Below, piece after piece: positions 24,012-34,308 of a DNA stretch of 64,000 nt. Position 1 is the first letter of the stretch. Every line of letters begins with the position of its first letter. The position numbers and the translations under genes are program-made. Origin of the DNA: Ettlia oleoabundans. Its lineage: Eukaryota; Chlorophyta; Chlorophyceae; Chlamydomonadales. The notes under the pieces are model-generated. The model was not told where the DNA came from. It did not search any database and saw only the letters and a list, made by a program, of their open reading frames with translations. The stretch is taken from NCBI GenBank assembly GCA_019693395.1, contig JAAMXP010000259.1, forward strand, positions 1 to 64,000. The letters run 5' to 3'.

Positions 24012-25473
24012 ATGGTGAGTACTGCTAATATTATACAGTCAAACCGTCTCGATAGAGCACCAAGGGCCACAGGAACCCAGTGGTAGGCGCCGCTATGTAG
24101 CGCCTCGTTTGTTGCGCCGCGGAAAATGTCGGGTCGGAGGCCGCCCCGAGAGCCAATTGGCCGCCGCTGTGCGTGGCCAACCGACTCCCTCCCCGAGGCA
24201 ACCTGTTGCCGGCACAAGGGGTTTGCCCCCCCCTGCCTCTTCATGTCCATTTGCAGTCGGACCTGAAAGGCGTTTTCCAGGCCTTCGCGGCCTTTGGCGG
24301 CCGCCGGGATGGGGGCGCGGCAGCAGGGATGGAGGGGCGGGCCTTCACCAAGTGAGCTGGCTGCGGTTGCCCGAACGGGTTGCGTCTGTGCGCTGCTCAG
24401 TTGTGAACCCCCAACCATCCCACCAAACAAACGACTCCGCTTACATCCCGTCATCCCTTGCAGGATGTTCAAGGACTCAGGGCTGTTCTGCAGGAAGTTC
24501 ACCGTCACTGATGCCGACCTCATCTTCACCCAGGTTGGAGACCTGTTGATTGAGTTCCTCAGTGGGCTCACACCTCCCCCAGCTGCATGTTAGGCTTCAA
24601 CGTGCAACATTGGCATGAGCGCAGGTGAAGTCCAAGGGGGCCAAGCGCATTGGCTTTGAGGCGTTTGAGATGGTAGGTGCCAACATACAGGCATGCTTGC
24701 CGTCGGGCAGGCAAGGCAGGCAGGGGGCAGACAAGGCAGGCAGGCGGGCATGGCAGAAGCCAGCATCAATCACCTGTCCCTCCACTAGCCCCAACACCTC
24801 GCATGCTCCTCTTCACACTGCCTTTCCTCCCTGCAGGCGCTGGAGAAGGTGGCAGACAAAAAGGGCGTGAGTGTAGCTGAGGTGGTAAGCACCATCGTGG
24901 CAGCGGGAGGGCCCAAGAGCACCGGCACCCGTGCGGAAGCCTGCCGCTTCTATGACGACAAATCCAACTGGTAGGTGCTGCATAAAGACTGGTTTATAGT
25001 CATATTGTCGCCATTTGGCTGGCGGGCAGCCTGACGCATCGAGATGCGAGGACACCAGCATTGTCGCAGCCATCGTCTAAACACTTGCCGCCATGGCTCT
25101 TTCCTTTATATAGCTCCAGTTTTGGTTCATTGTTCCCTGTGCAGGACTAGCACCGCACGCAACGGTGGCCCAACTAACGTGGATGGACAAAAGGATCTCT
25201 CCTCCCTGTAAGCGGGCGTCGGGATGACAGAAAGTTGCAGTAAAAGTGTCTGAGAAAAATGCTGCATGTCACAACCTGCCAGGGTCATTATGATAGTGTG
25301 CAGCTGGCACCTCCTGGCTCACTTGGTATGCCCTCATGCAATGACTATTACACTCTGCGTGAAGCAGCCAACTGTACAATGCTGCCGCCGCCCGCTCCAT
25401 TTGCAGGTGCGACCGCACTGCTGCGGATGCACGTGGTATCTCCAAGACCAGCAACTTCTCCCGCCAGCACTGA
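24012..25473 (+). CDS. TPPP: TPPP/p25-alpha family protein
   Basis: p25-alpha proteins bind and bundle microtubules and are widespread in ciliated eukaryotes (family knowledge). Seven exons (24012-24014, 24257-24351, 24464-24533, 24625-24672, 24837-24970, 25145-25207, 25407-25473) give 159 residues, normal for a short TPPP. Visible blocks: SDLKGVFQAFAAFG, FTKMFKDSGLFCRKFT, DADLIFTQVKSKGAKRIGFE, FEMALEKVADKKGVS and the tail ending SKTSNFSRQH. Exon 1 contributes only ATG, directly followed by the strong donor GTGAGT. I chose it because no other ATG reaches the phase of TCG GAC at 24257; ATG 24126 is out of frame. If the alga is non-flagellate, retention of this gene is notable. Confidence 0.85.
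24705..24756 (+). repeat. GGCA-rich simple repeat in TPPP intron
   Basis: Imperfect tandem (G)GCA/GGCAGG units in the intron between TPPP exons 4 and 5. Confidence 0.7.
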
Positions 25474-25712
25474 GGGAAGGAACATCGGTATCCTTGCGTG
25501 CAAGCGTGGAACAGCATCAACTTGCGGTGTGCCGCACAATGAGCGGCAGCGCCCTAAACGTCCCTACACTCCTCTGAAAGCACAGGCAGAGGCAAATAAT
25601 CTGTCTAGTAAAACACCTGGCAACCAAGCACCTGCTTCATTGACAACCTTTCTTTCACAAACCCCTTGACACTGCACCACACCCCTGTTCCCCTCCTGCA
25701 ATGGTTGAGTAC

Positions 25713-25717
25713 TTACA
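25713..25717 (-). terminator. Putative TGTAA poly(A) signal of LipB gene
   Basis: TTACA on the plus strand, 184 nt beyond the LipB stop. It lies left of the TPPP signal at 25839, so the two convergent transcripts would overlap. Confidence 0.45.
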
Positions 25718-25785
25718 GAGGACACCTCCTGCTGTGACCACATTTGGGCCTGGCTCGACACAGTCACAAGTCGCCATTACTTCCG

Positions 25786-25826
25786 TCTGATGACCCTTAT
25801 TTGCATATCTGATGACCCTTATTTGC
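25786..25826. repeat. Two-copy 19-bp direct repeat, period 22
   Basis: An identical 19-mer starting TCTGATGACCC occurs at 25786-25804 and 25808-25826, separated by ATA. It lies between the convergent TPPP and LipB genes. Confidence 0.9.
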
Positions 25827-25838
25827 GTTAAAGTGACC

Positions 25839-25843
25839 TGTAA
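25839..25843 (+). terminator. Putative TGTAA poly(A) signal of TPPP gene
   Basis: TGTAA 366 nt after the TPPP stop, next to an AT-rich stretch. Confidence 0.5.
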
Positions 25844-25900
25844 CATATATATTGCCAGCGGCACTGTCGCACAAGCCCATGCAGCAGCGTGCCACTCGGA

Positions 25901-27706
25901 TCAGGCTGTCTTTGCTGGGGTATGCGAATGCTTGGGGTGCTCAGGCTGCAGCAGGAGGGCTGCTATGTCAGCTGGCTCCGCAGCCTGCAGCTCCAAACAA
26001 AACACTTGTTGGAAAGCTTCCAGCAAGCCATGCCTGTACTCTTCTATTAGTGCTGCCTCGGCTGCCTGCCGCTGGGCCCACTCTTCTCCCAGCTCTTCCA
26101 GGGCTGTGACCAGTGGTGGTGCCGCCAGCTCAGACGACAGGCTGGCAGCCAGCGGGTCGTCCCAGGCACCTGTTCGTGCGCCTACACCCAGCTGTGCTCG
26201 TGCCTGCTCCTCCTGCTGTTGTTGCAGTGAGGCCTGCTGCTGCTGCTGCTGCTGCTCTTTTCGCTGTAGCTCCTGCTCCCCCTGCTTTGCAGCCGCTAAC
26301 AGCCCCGCCACACTAGCCACCGATCGGTCCGTGATGCCGCATGGAACGATCTGGTGGAAGGGGGCCAGATCTGTTGCCACATTGAGGGCGAGCCCATGGT
26401 AAGTCACCCAGCGAGTAGCCCTCACTCCAATCGCCGCCACCTTCTGGCCATGCACCCATACTCCCGTCAGTCCAGAAATGCGCTCCCCTTGCAACCCAGA
26501 GCAGACATCCAAAGCCCTGCACAGTCAACCATCCTCCACCATCAGCCACAGCAAGGGCAGCAGGTGGGAACGATTGCACCAGCAAACACAAATGTCAGGC
26601 CCAGCCGGCTGGTATGAGTCACAGCTACCCGCAATAATCCACATGGCTTTTTGATAAAAACACACCCACCACTCCATCATACCACAACGTGCACGCATGA
26701 AAGCAACATGATACCTTCAACCCAGCAGCACATGGCTGCATCCACCCACCTGATCACCACCTCCTCCAGCTGGCGCAGGTACCAGTGAAGGTCTGCATGC
26801 AGCGGGGCCCGCCGCAGGTCCAGGATTGGGTACATCACTAGCTGGCCGGGGCCGTGATAGGTGACCTGCACGTGGCAGGACAATGCCCCAATGGGAAAGG
26901 GTGGGTGAGGAAGGATGAGGATGGAGGGCCTCAGGTTTGCAGAGCTGCTGCAGAACAGCATGACGTGCCCCTGTGGCCTTACAGGCGGACTGTATGCAAC
27001 AAAGTGTGTTTGGCATGCAAGAGCTTGGCAGCTTGGACACTTTCACCCAAAGCCAGTCGCTGAAAAGACCCACCTCTCCACCACGCTCGGTACGATACAG
27101 CGGCAACGGTGGTGCCGCCACATCAAACTTGAGATTGCCCTCTGTAGCGGCAGCACCCAGCGTGTACACAGGCGGATGCTGGAGCAGCACCAGGCTTCCA
27201 ATGGGTGTTGCAGCTTCTGCTGCATCCTCTGCTGATGTGGCAGCAGCTGCAGCTGTCGAAGATGCACACACCTCCTCCACCAAACCCTTCTGAAACTGCC
27301 ATGCCTGCAGGAACGAACACAGCATCACTGTGCGTGAACTACAGCATGCTAGGGACCAGCAGGGTCCTTTTGAGAGACAAAGGCTGCTTCTGAAACTCGA
27401 GACACACGTTGCTTCCAAAGCAAGGTGTGGCACAGAGCAATCATTCATTGGACGACACATTTCAGAGGGGCGCAAACAAAAGTTGTGATAGCCAGGAAAG
27501 CTAGTGCTTACCTGCTCGTAGGGGATGTGGCGGTCATATGCATCGTATAGAATCACCCTGGGTTGCGCCTGGCAGGGTCCAGAGCGTGGTGGGCGGTGTC
27601 GCAGTCGGCAGCGCTGCCAAGGCGGGGCAGCGCTGGGTCGGCGCTGCCCAGCAGGTAGCTGCCGATTGATGGCAATCAGCTTTGCATAGCACGATGCTGG
27701 CTCCAT
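25901..27706 (-). CDS. LIPB: Octanoyltransferase (LipB), organellar
   Basis: Transfers octanoyl from acyl carrier protein to lipoyl domains, the first step of lipoate synthesis. Four exons (27706-27512, 27304-27074, 26865-26750, 26516-25901) give 385 residues; bacterial LipB has about 210-240. The first 50 residues are Arg/Ala/Pro-rich presequence. Core motifs: [51 protein letters not shown] and [11 protein letters not shown]. The catalytic dyad reads as Lys206 and Cys240 (VPCGI), 34 apart as in known LipB. A low-complexity insert of roughly 80-90 residues (Gln runs, Glu/Ala) separates [10 protein letters not shown] from the closing EAFQQVF segment. Targeting to mitochondrion versus plastid is undecided. 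It starts 123 bp from the divergent helicase gene. Confidence 0.93.
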
Positions 27707-27829
27707 TTAGGCAACTGCTGGGGTTGTAACCTGCCAGCCACGCAAACCTGTGCTGTTCACTCTGCTCCTCTAAGAGCGCACCCGACACCCATGCACTGCT
27801 GCTGCGCAGCCGATCAATGAACAACGATA
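27707..27829. promoter_or_regulatory. Compact divergent promoter, LipB / DEAD-box helicase
   Basis: Only 123 bp separate the two most upstream ATG codons. If the helicase starts at 27980 instead, the gap is 273 bp. Confidence 0.45.
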
Positions 27830-30800
27830 ATGATCGATGCTGCACATGTGAACATGCAGTCATGTCTGCCAACCTGGACTGCGCGCGAAGAATGGATCAA
27901 CTCGCAGTTGCATATGCTCCGTCAAGCTTGTCCAACTGTGCACGTCATATTGTTGCCGCCGCAGCGGCCACAAGCAACCATGCTTGCACGAGCTCTGCCC
28001 AGCGGAACGCTTCTACTGCGTCTTGGCGCAGTACAGCTCGCTAGGCATACAGGAAATTTCCAAAAACTGGTCGCCGCCCCGCAACAGCAGGCTGGAGTCC
28101 GACGGCTGGCAAACGCCGCACGACAACTCGTGGCGGCAGCAGCAGCAGAGCCAAGCGCTGAGTCCACAGTTCATGCAACCAGCAGTGCGGCTTTCAAAGA
28201 CCTAGGGGTTGACACCCGGTTACTGGTAAGGAGCCGCTGCGCCACCCCCGCCGTCACTGCCGCTGCCCGTGACTCAGTGTCACGCGTCAATGCGCATCTG
28301 CCGTATTAGCGTTTGATGCGGCGCTAATCCCCCTCTCTGCCCAGCACCTTTGCAGCCGTTCCTCGGGCAGCAAGGCATCCATGCACCCACCGATATCCAG
28401 CAGGCGGCCATCCCGCCCATCCTAGCTGGTGACAATGTGGCTTTGCGGGCGTACACAGGCTCTGGGAAGACCCTCGCGTTCCTGCTTCCGGCACTGACGC
28501 TGGCTATTGAGCGCGCAGAGCAGGAATGGGCAAATGTAACACGCAAGACTGCAGGGCAGGCTGGCAGTGTTCAGGTGAGCAGCAGCAATTTTGGCTAGTG
28601 GCTAAGAACTAGGCGGCATGCGGGCGCTGACTGAGGCTAACTCTGCCGACACCAGCTGTAGTTTGGTGCATGTGAGTGAGGGAAGCCGGCTGATAAAATA
28701 GCTGCAGCTTCCACAGCCTACTTCTAGGTACTATCACTATAGTATTCCTCACACAATCTGCGCACAGCTGGTCTCCATCGTTGCATCCAGATCAGCATTT
28801 TCAGCCTACCCCTGCCTGCCGCCTTGCTGCTGCTACTGCTGTTGCCGCAGGTGGTTGTGGTGGCGCCCTCCCGAGAGCTGGCCATGCAGATTGTGAGGGT
28901 GGCCCAGAGCCTGCTGCCAGAAGAAGCCCGCCGTGGCGTTCAGCAGGCCATCGGTGGTGCCAATGTTTGGCGCCAGAGAGAGGCACTCAAGGTTTGTAAG
29001 GTTGCGGGGAATGTACTAGTTCAGTGAAAGTTGTGGCAGTACATGCACTTGTGTCTGCAGGGTTTCCAGCAAGTCCAAATGCAGCGTTCTGCTGGCATGT
29101 CAGTTTAGATTCCACCCTTGTTGAGCGACATGCCCACAGTGTTTCAGTTGCCCGTCTGATCGCAGACCACTGCACTGGTGCCTCTCCATCCCTGCAGATG
29201 TTCAAGCCGTTCATGGTGGTTGGCACGCCGGGCCGCCTGGCTGAGCTGAGCCGTGATGGCTCTCTGCAGACCCACAAGTGAGTGACAACTTGTTATGCAT
29301 GCTTATTGGGTTTCATCTAGGGCAGGTAATGGCAATACCTTTGCGACGCTTTTTCCAGTATGCAGCTAGCTTGAACTAGCTCAGGGCCTGCACTTGCCTG
29401 CTTTGAAGCTTGTTTAACCTGCGTTTGCATCAGCCCTGTGCGACCAAGCTGGCCCAAACATGAGTCCCTGTGCGTCGCATATGATGCCTGCTATATATGC
29501 CTGCACTATGCGCGTGACCTTTGTGATCTGCTGTGCTTGCTCTACAGGACGCGGCTGCTAGTACTGGATGAAGTCGATCAGCTGCTGGCTCCGCAGGTAT
29601 CCCACTGTCCTGCTGAACACTGAAAGTTTTACAACCATTCGTTGCCGCTGCTATGGGATATTCGGACGGCTGATACCCACTGCCCCTGTGCTCTACTGCC
29701 CCAGCTGCTTCACCCGGACTTTTCAACGTTGCTGTTTCTGCTGCTGACGCTTCACAGCCTGTGGTCTTCACACGCTGGTACCGCAGCAAAGGCTTCTACA
29801 ACCCGGTGATTGATGCAAATGCTGCGTGTGCTGTGTCATGCTGTGCAGTTCCGTGAGGAGATGGTGCGCATCTGCGAGCACACTGGGAAGAAAGCACCTG
29901 GTGGCCGGCAGACGTTGGTGGTGTCTGCCACGCTCACGACACGCGTGCTGCAGATGTGCCAGCCCTGGTGCCCCGATGCGCGGCAGGTCTTTGTGGGCAG
30001 CGCGCCCGCTGCTGCAGTGTCCGCAGAGGCAGAAGCGGCATTGGCAGCAGAAGCTGCAGGTGCAGTTGGGCAGAGTGGCAAGGCAGCAGCTGCGGAGGAT
30101 GGAGCAGCTCGAGAGGAGCGGCGGCCTAGCTGGGGTTGGGGCGACGCAAAGGCACCCTCGGCTGATGCAGCAGACTACAACCCCGGCACCAGCAGTGCAG
30201 GAGGCCTGGGCAGTGAGCAGGCTGCAGCAGCATCAATGCCGCCCCACTTGCGGCATCACTACGTCGCCTCGGCACCGCAGCACAAAGTGGACACACTGCG
30301 GTGAGGACAAGGGCGGGTCCTGCGGGGCAGTTGCTTCCTGCCAGCGCTCATGCCCCGTTTCTTGGTGGATGCCAGCTTGCTGCAGCTGGCTGGCTGGGTG
30401 ATGGTGCTTGCGCTGCGGATTTAACCTCTGGCTGCCACTGGCTCTGTTTTCTGTTATATCTGGCATTATGTTTTAGAAAACCCTGGAGTGCCTAATATTG
30501 TCGTGGCGCCAATCGACTTGTTTACATCCAGGCGAACCATACATGCTCTAGGGGTGCAGCGGGCGCTTGTGTTCATGAATTTCCAGCAGCGGCTGAAGGA
30601 TACAGGTGGGAAAGGATGTTAGCAGGGGATGATGTTTTTGCCTTGATCAGGGCATTGAGGCAAGACACTGATTGCAGTGCCAGGTGGAGCACTAGTTTTC
30701 AAGGGGGAGTAATCGCATTTAGCATGTCGGATATGTTGGAAAGCTGCTGATCCTCAACTTGCCCAAGCAAACAAGCCCTGCACTTGCGCCACCTGTTGTG

Positions 30801-31635
30801 TGCTTGCTTCAAGCTGTAATACGTGCCTGAGCGTATGTGCGTGCAGAGGCGAAGCTGGCAGCCCGCAGCATGTCTGTGGCCAGCCTGCACGGAGAGCTGA
30901 CCAAGCAGCAGCGACAAACCACGTTAGCCGCATTCCGGAGAGGTGAGAGGGGTATTGCCAAGTTGGCACTTATGTTCTGCCCTGGCAGCGACAGCGCATG
31001 ACCCTGTCCGGCTGCCTGCCGCAGTCACCCAGCAATGCCGCCCACCAGCTTCTTACAGAGCTGCTCTGCAGCTTGTCTCACACTCGTGGCCATTGAGTCA
31101 ACCTCAACCTCGCTCTTGCTCGCTTTTCTCCTTTGTTGTTCCCCCGCCGCCCAGGCGACTACCGGGCTCTGATTGTGAGTGACGTGGCGGCAAGGGGCCT
31201 GGACATCCCAGATTGCGATGCAGTTTTCCATCTGGAGCTGCCGACAGACGCCGCACACTATGCTCATCGCGCTGGGCGCACTGGCAGGTGGGCGGGCAGT
31301 GGCATGTTGAACAGGCTATCCTGCTCGGTTCTGCGTGTGGTTGTTGTGTGTGCCTGCACTGGGTGCTCTTGGGTGCTAGCAGTACGGAGGCTGCATGCCT
31401 GCCCAGTCCCGCCAATTGCATGAGTCTTCAATGGGCACTGCTTTGCACCGGGATGCAGTATGCTTCAAACACATCCGCCAGTCGTGTCTTCCCTTGCAGG
31501 GCAGGGCGGCCCGGTACTGTGGTGTCGCTGGTATCTGGGGGCGAGCGGTTTGTGCTGGATAAGCTGGGAAGGCGCCTGGGTGTGCGCATCTCAGAGGTGC
31601 AGGTGGCGGGTGGGGAGGCTGTAGAGAAGCAGTAG
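27830..31635 (+). CDS. DEAD-box RNA helicase, probably organellar
   Basis: Ten exons (27830-28225, 28356-28574, 28851-28991, 29198-29277, 29548-29596, 29849-30300, 30532-30605, 30847-30942, 31155-31287, 31500-31635) give about 591 residues. Motifs in order: Q-motif-like [13 protein letters not shown], Walker A YTGSGKT (Lys170), Ia [15 protein letters not shown], motif II as DEVD instead of [23 protein letters not shown], and [11 protein letters not shown] 27980 (reading [16 protein letters not shown]) gives a typical organellar presequence and may be the true start; 27830 is the longest in-frame choice. An Ala/Glu-rich insert of about 95 residues lies between motif III and helicase domain 2. 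Plant organellar helicases such as RH22, RH39 and RH47 are candidates for the orthologue; I cannot pick one. Confidence 0.9.
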
Positions 31636-31775
31636 AAGGCAGCAGTCTGACTGTCTAGCCCGGCCTGGCACTTGCCCCTTTTTTGGTTTGGCGTCACCTG
31701 GCTGCCGCCATTGGCAGCATTGCAAGCCTGCAACGGTCCGCTGATTCCTGTGCTTCATCATACTTCCCGTTTGTT

Positions 31776-31780
31776 TGTAA
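31776..31780 (+). terminator. Putative TGTAA poly(A) signal of helicase gene
   Basis: TGTAA 141 nt after the helicase stop and 146 nt before the next start codon. Confidence 0.5.
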
Positions 31781-31925
31781 ACGCTTGCAACATTCCTAAC
31801 CCAGAGACGAAACAGCGTTCAAATTTGCGAAGAGGAGGGAAGAAAGTAGTAAAACGCATGGCTGATGTTGATGCAGCCCCCATCATGCGTGCCGGCTGGT
31901 CCCTGTCTCCATAGCTAAGTGAACG

Positions 31926-33734
31926 ATGCAGATTACACCAGCTCTCCTCCTGGCTGTCCTGGGTCTCCTGCTGTTTGACTCCGCTTGTGCGCGGCCTGCT
32001 CCAAGCCAAGGTGACGAGGACTGCTCTTTAAACTGCAAAGGCACGGAGTCTGCAGCGTTGCAAAGGCCAGCCAGGGGTGGGTTGCCACACTTTGTTTTGA
32101 CGTCCTCGCATAACCCAGGCCCAGAAACGGTTGTTGCCTCAACTCCCTGCTCCTTGCGGCACCTGCAGGGCGCAGGCTGCAGGCAGGTGGTGCAGACCTC
32201 CTGGAGGCGTCAACGTTAGCATGGCAGTCAGCCGTGGCCGGAGCGGGCGGCAGCACCGCTGCTGCGATTGTCCCTGTGCTCGGCAGCCCGTCTGTGGAGG
32301 CTGCTGAGCTGCGTGATCCCAGCAATCCTACTGGACTGCAGGATTCAGAGGAGCCGCGAGTAATGCTTGGTGGCAGCGGAGTCGGAACCCTGACAGATTC
32401 TGCAGCAGAGCCATTTCCAACAACCATGGAAGCTTCTGCCGGGGCAAGCGAGACCCAGGCTTTTGCCACGCAAGCTGCCCTTGTGCTGACAGAGGGGAAT
32501 GAGACGCTTGCTCAGATTGTGGTGGATGCTGCTGCCGATGCTTTCATGGCTGGGCGCCCAGATGCGGCGGTGGCACTTGCCCAGGTACCAAGCTGGCAGC
32601 ATTGTCAAAGCCGCAAGCCGTACTCCAACTTCATTTACCATGCTGCCCCAGGCGCTTCTCCCGTGCCTCTGGATCAACCTGGGTGCCACCTTAATGCCCT
32701 TTATTTTCGGCGTGCAGGCTGCAGCAGCAAGCATGGCCTTTGGGCCAAGCCAGTCAATCAACTTGGTGGTGGTTGATGCTCTGGCTCTTGGTGGCGACTT
32801 TGCCTCTTTCTTTGGCGCCGCTCTGGCCAAGGCCGGTTCCAACCTGTTGGCTGCTGTGCCTGACGCGTCAGAGGCTGTGTCTACCGCTTATGCGGAGGCA
32901 AGCCGGTTGCAGCTGTTCCTGAGCCTTTGCTGCAATCCTGCTGACTAGGTTTCTCTGCCAATCTGCCATGCCCCGTATCCTGCACATGCTTAGCTTGCAT
33001 TCTCCCCACAAAGGGTTGCAGCAAAGGTATGCTGCTAACCTCTCCACATTCAACTGCTGCAGGCTGTGGCAGCCGCAGCTGCTGAGGGCTACACCCTTGC
33101 TGCTTCCCAGACTCTGGCTGCCACTATGTCAGCCTCCACACAGCTCGCTGTACCCCTCAGCCAGGCCATGGGTCGTGAAGGAGCATCCGTCCAGAATGAC
33201 GCGCTGGCCATCGCCTGGGCCCAGGTATAGTGCATTTAGCAGTACAGGGTACTGCGAGTCTGCTACAACATGGCCTGTCCCAGCACAACTGCGAGCGCTG
33301 TTTAGTTGCACAATGCTTCCCTTGTTATTTTGTTCCTCGATGTAGGCCACTGCCGCAGCTATCACACGCCAGGCGACTGACGCCGCTGCCGCTGCCATCC
33401 ATGCCGCTCTCACCACCAGCGGCCCATTCTCCTCCGACTACGCGTCGGCATTGGCGGCCACTGGCCTGTCTGGTGGCTTATGCGCAACAGTCAAGATGGC
33501 CAAGGTGAGCTTATTAAGAAACTCTTACCTAAGAGCTGTTGCCGTCGCATCTGGCGACATTGCCATCTGCAAGGGCGTTGACGTTTTTGGCTTGCACACT
33601 TAGAAATGCGCTTGGGATAAGGCTGTTTTGACTTCAGGCATTTTTGTGTTCGTCTGCTGCAGGAGCTAGCGGTGGCTGCTGGCAACGCAGTGATCTTTTC
33701 CACAACTGCTGCCAGGTGGTTTGCATCCTGCTGA
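31926..33734 (+). CDS. Secreted Ala-rich protein, unknown function
   Basis: Six exons (31926-32076, 32169-32584, 32718-32897, 33063-33224, 33346-33504, 33663-33734) join in frame to 379 residues. Residues 1-22 are a clear signal peptide (ITPALLLAVLGLLLFDSACA), followed by a short Cys-containing segment and then a long Ala/Ser/Thr-rich region with repeated helical blocks such as QAALVLTEGNETLAQIVVDA and ALAKAGSNLLAAVPDASEAV. No transmembrane helix or catalytic motif is evident. One NET site could be N-glycosylated. The intron at 32898-33062 has a GC donor (GAG|GCAAG), chosen because no GT donor in that segment keeps the frame. Tandem with the helicase gene. Cell-wall, vacuolar or extracellular location is inference. 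Confidence 0.65.
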
Positions 33735-33924
33735 ACCACAGGCACCAAAGCGATACACAGTAAACTTCTAGGCAGCGACCTTCATGATTCCTCCTTTATT
33801 CTTCATCGGAAAAACTTGGACAAAAAGCATGGCACAACTCTGTGCGTGATTCCTATCCCTTTCCATGCCTATGCGAACGTTTCCCTAGTTGTGGCCGCAT
33901 CAACGCCGCGTGCTGTCCCTACAC

Positions 33925-33929
33925 TGTAA
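33925..33929 (+). terminator. Putative TGTAA poly(A) signal of secreted-protein gene
   Basis: TGTAA 191 nt after the stop, in the 570-bp convergent gap before the F-box gene. I see nothing else in that gap. Confidence 0.5.
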
Positions 33930-34137
33930 CCTTTGACACTCCTTAGCAGGCCTGAAACAAGCAAGTAGAAGTAATCATTGCAAGGAACACAAGCACCACG
34001 ACAACAGCAGTGTACAAACAGCAAGGAGGATTTGCAGTTTGATATTCATGAAAGGCAGGGTCAGGTAGGATGTGGGTGGGCGCTGCGAGTAAAGGTCATG
34101 GGGCAGGTGGTCATACCATTGGGTTTTGGAGTAAGCT

Positions 34138-34142
34138 TTACA
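34138..34142 (-). terminator. Putative TGTAA poly(A) signal of F-box gene
   Basis: TTACA on the plus strand, 167 nt beyond the F-box gene stop. Confidence 0.5.
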
Positions 34143-34308
34143 GGGTCACAAGGCCAGTTGCTGCTGCAGCAGCAGGCTGCAAGGTGTGGTTATTAAGCTT
34201 TGCACGCACTTCCACAGCCATGCCCGGCAAGAGCGACAAACAGCAGCCCTCAACCGGAAGGTGCAGCCGCACATACACGGCCTTGCTGCCCTCGGTAGCC
34301 GTATGCTG

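Noticed and set aside
24126..24256. ATG 24126 as TPPP start
   Set aside because: Out of frame with the conserved p25-alpha segment, and no GT donor between them corrects the phase.
25786..25843. TGATGA/CTGA motifs suggesting a C/D-box snoRNA
   Set aside because: The motifs come from a simple two-copy direct repeat, and no C box and D box pair with closing stem and guide spacing is present.
29752..29820. Possible extra helicase exon (reading [16 protein letters not shown])
   Set aside because: The family runs directly from [10 protein letters not shown] into the FREEM segment, and including it is unnecessary to keep frame.
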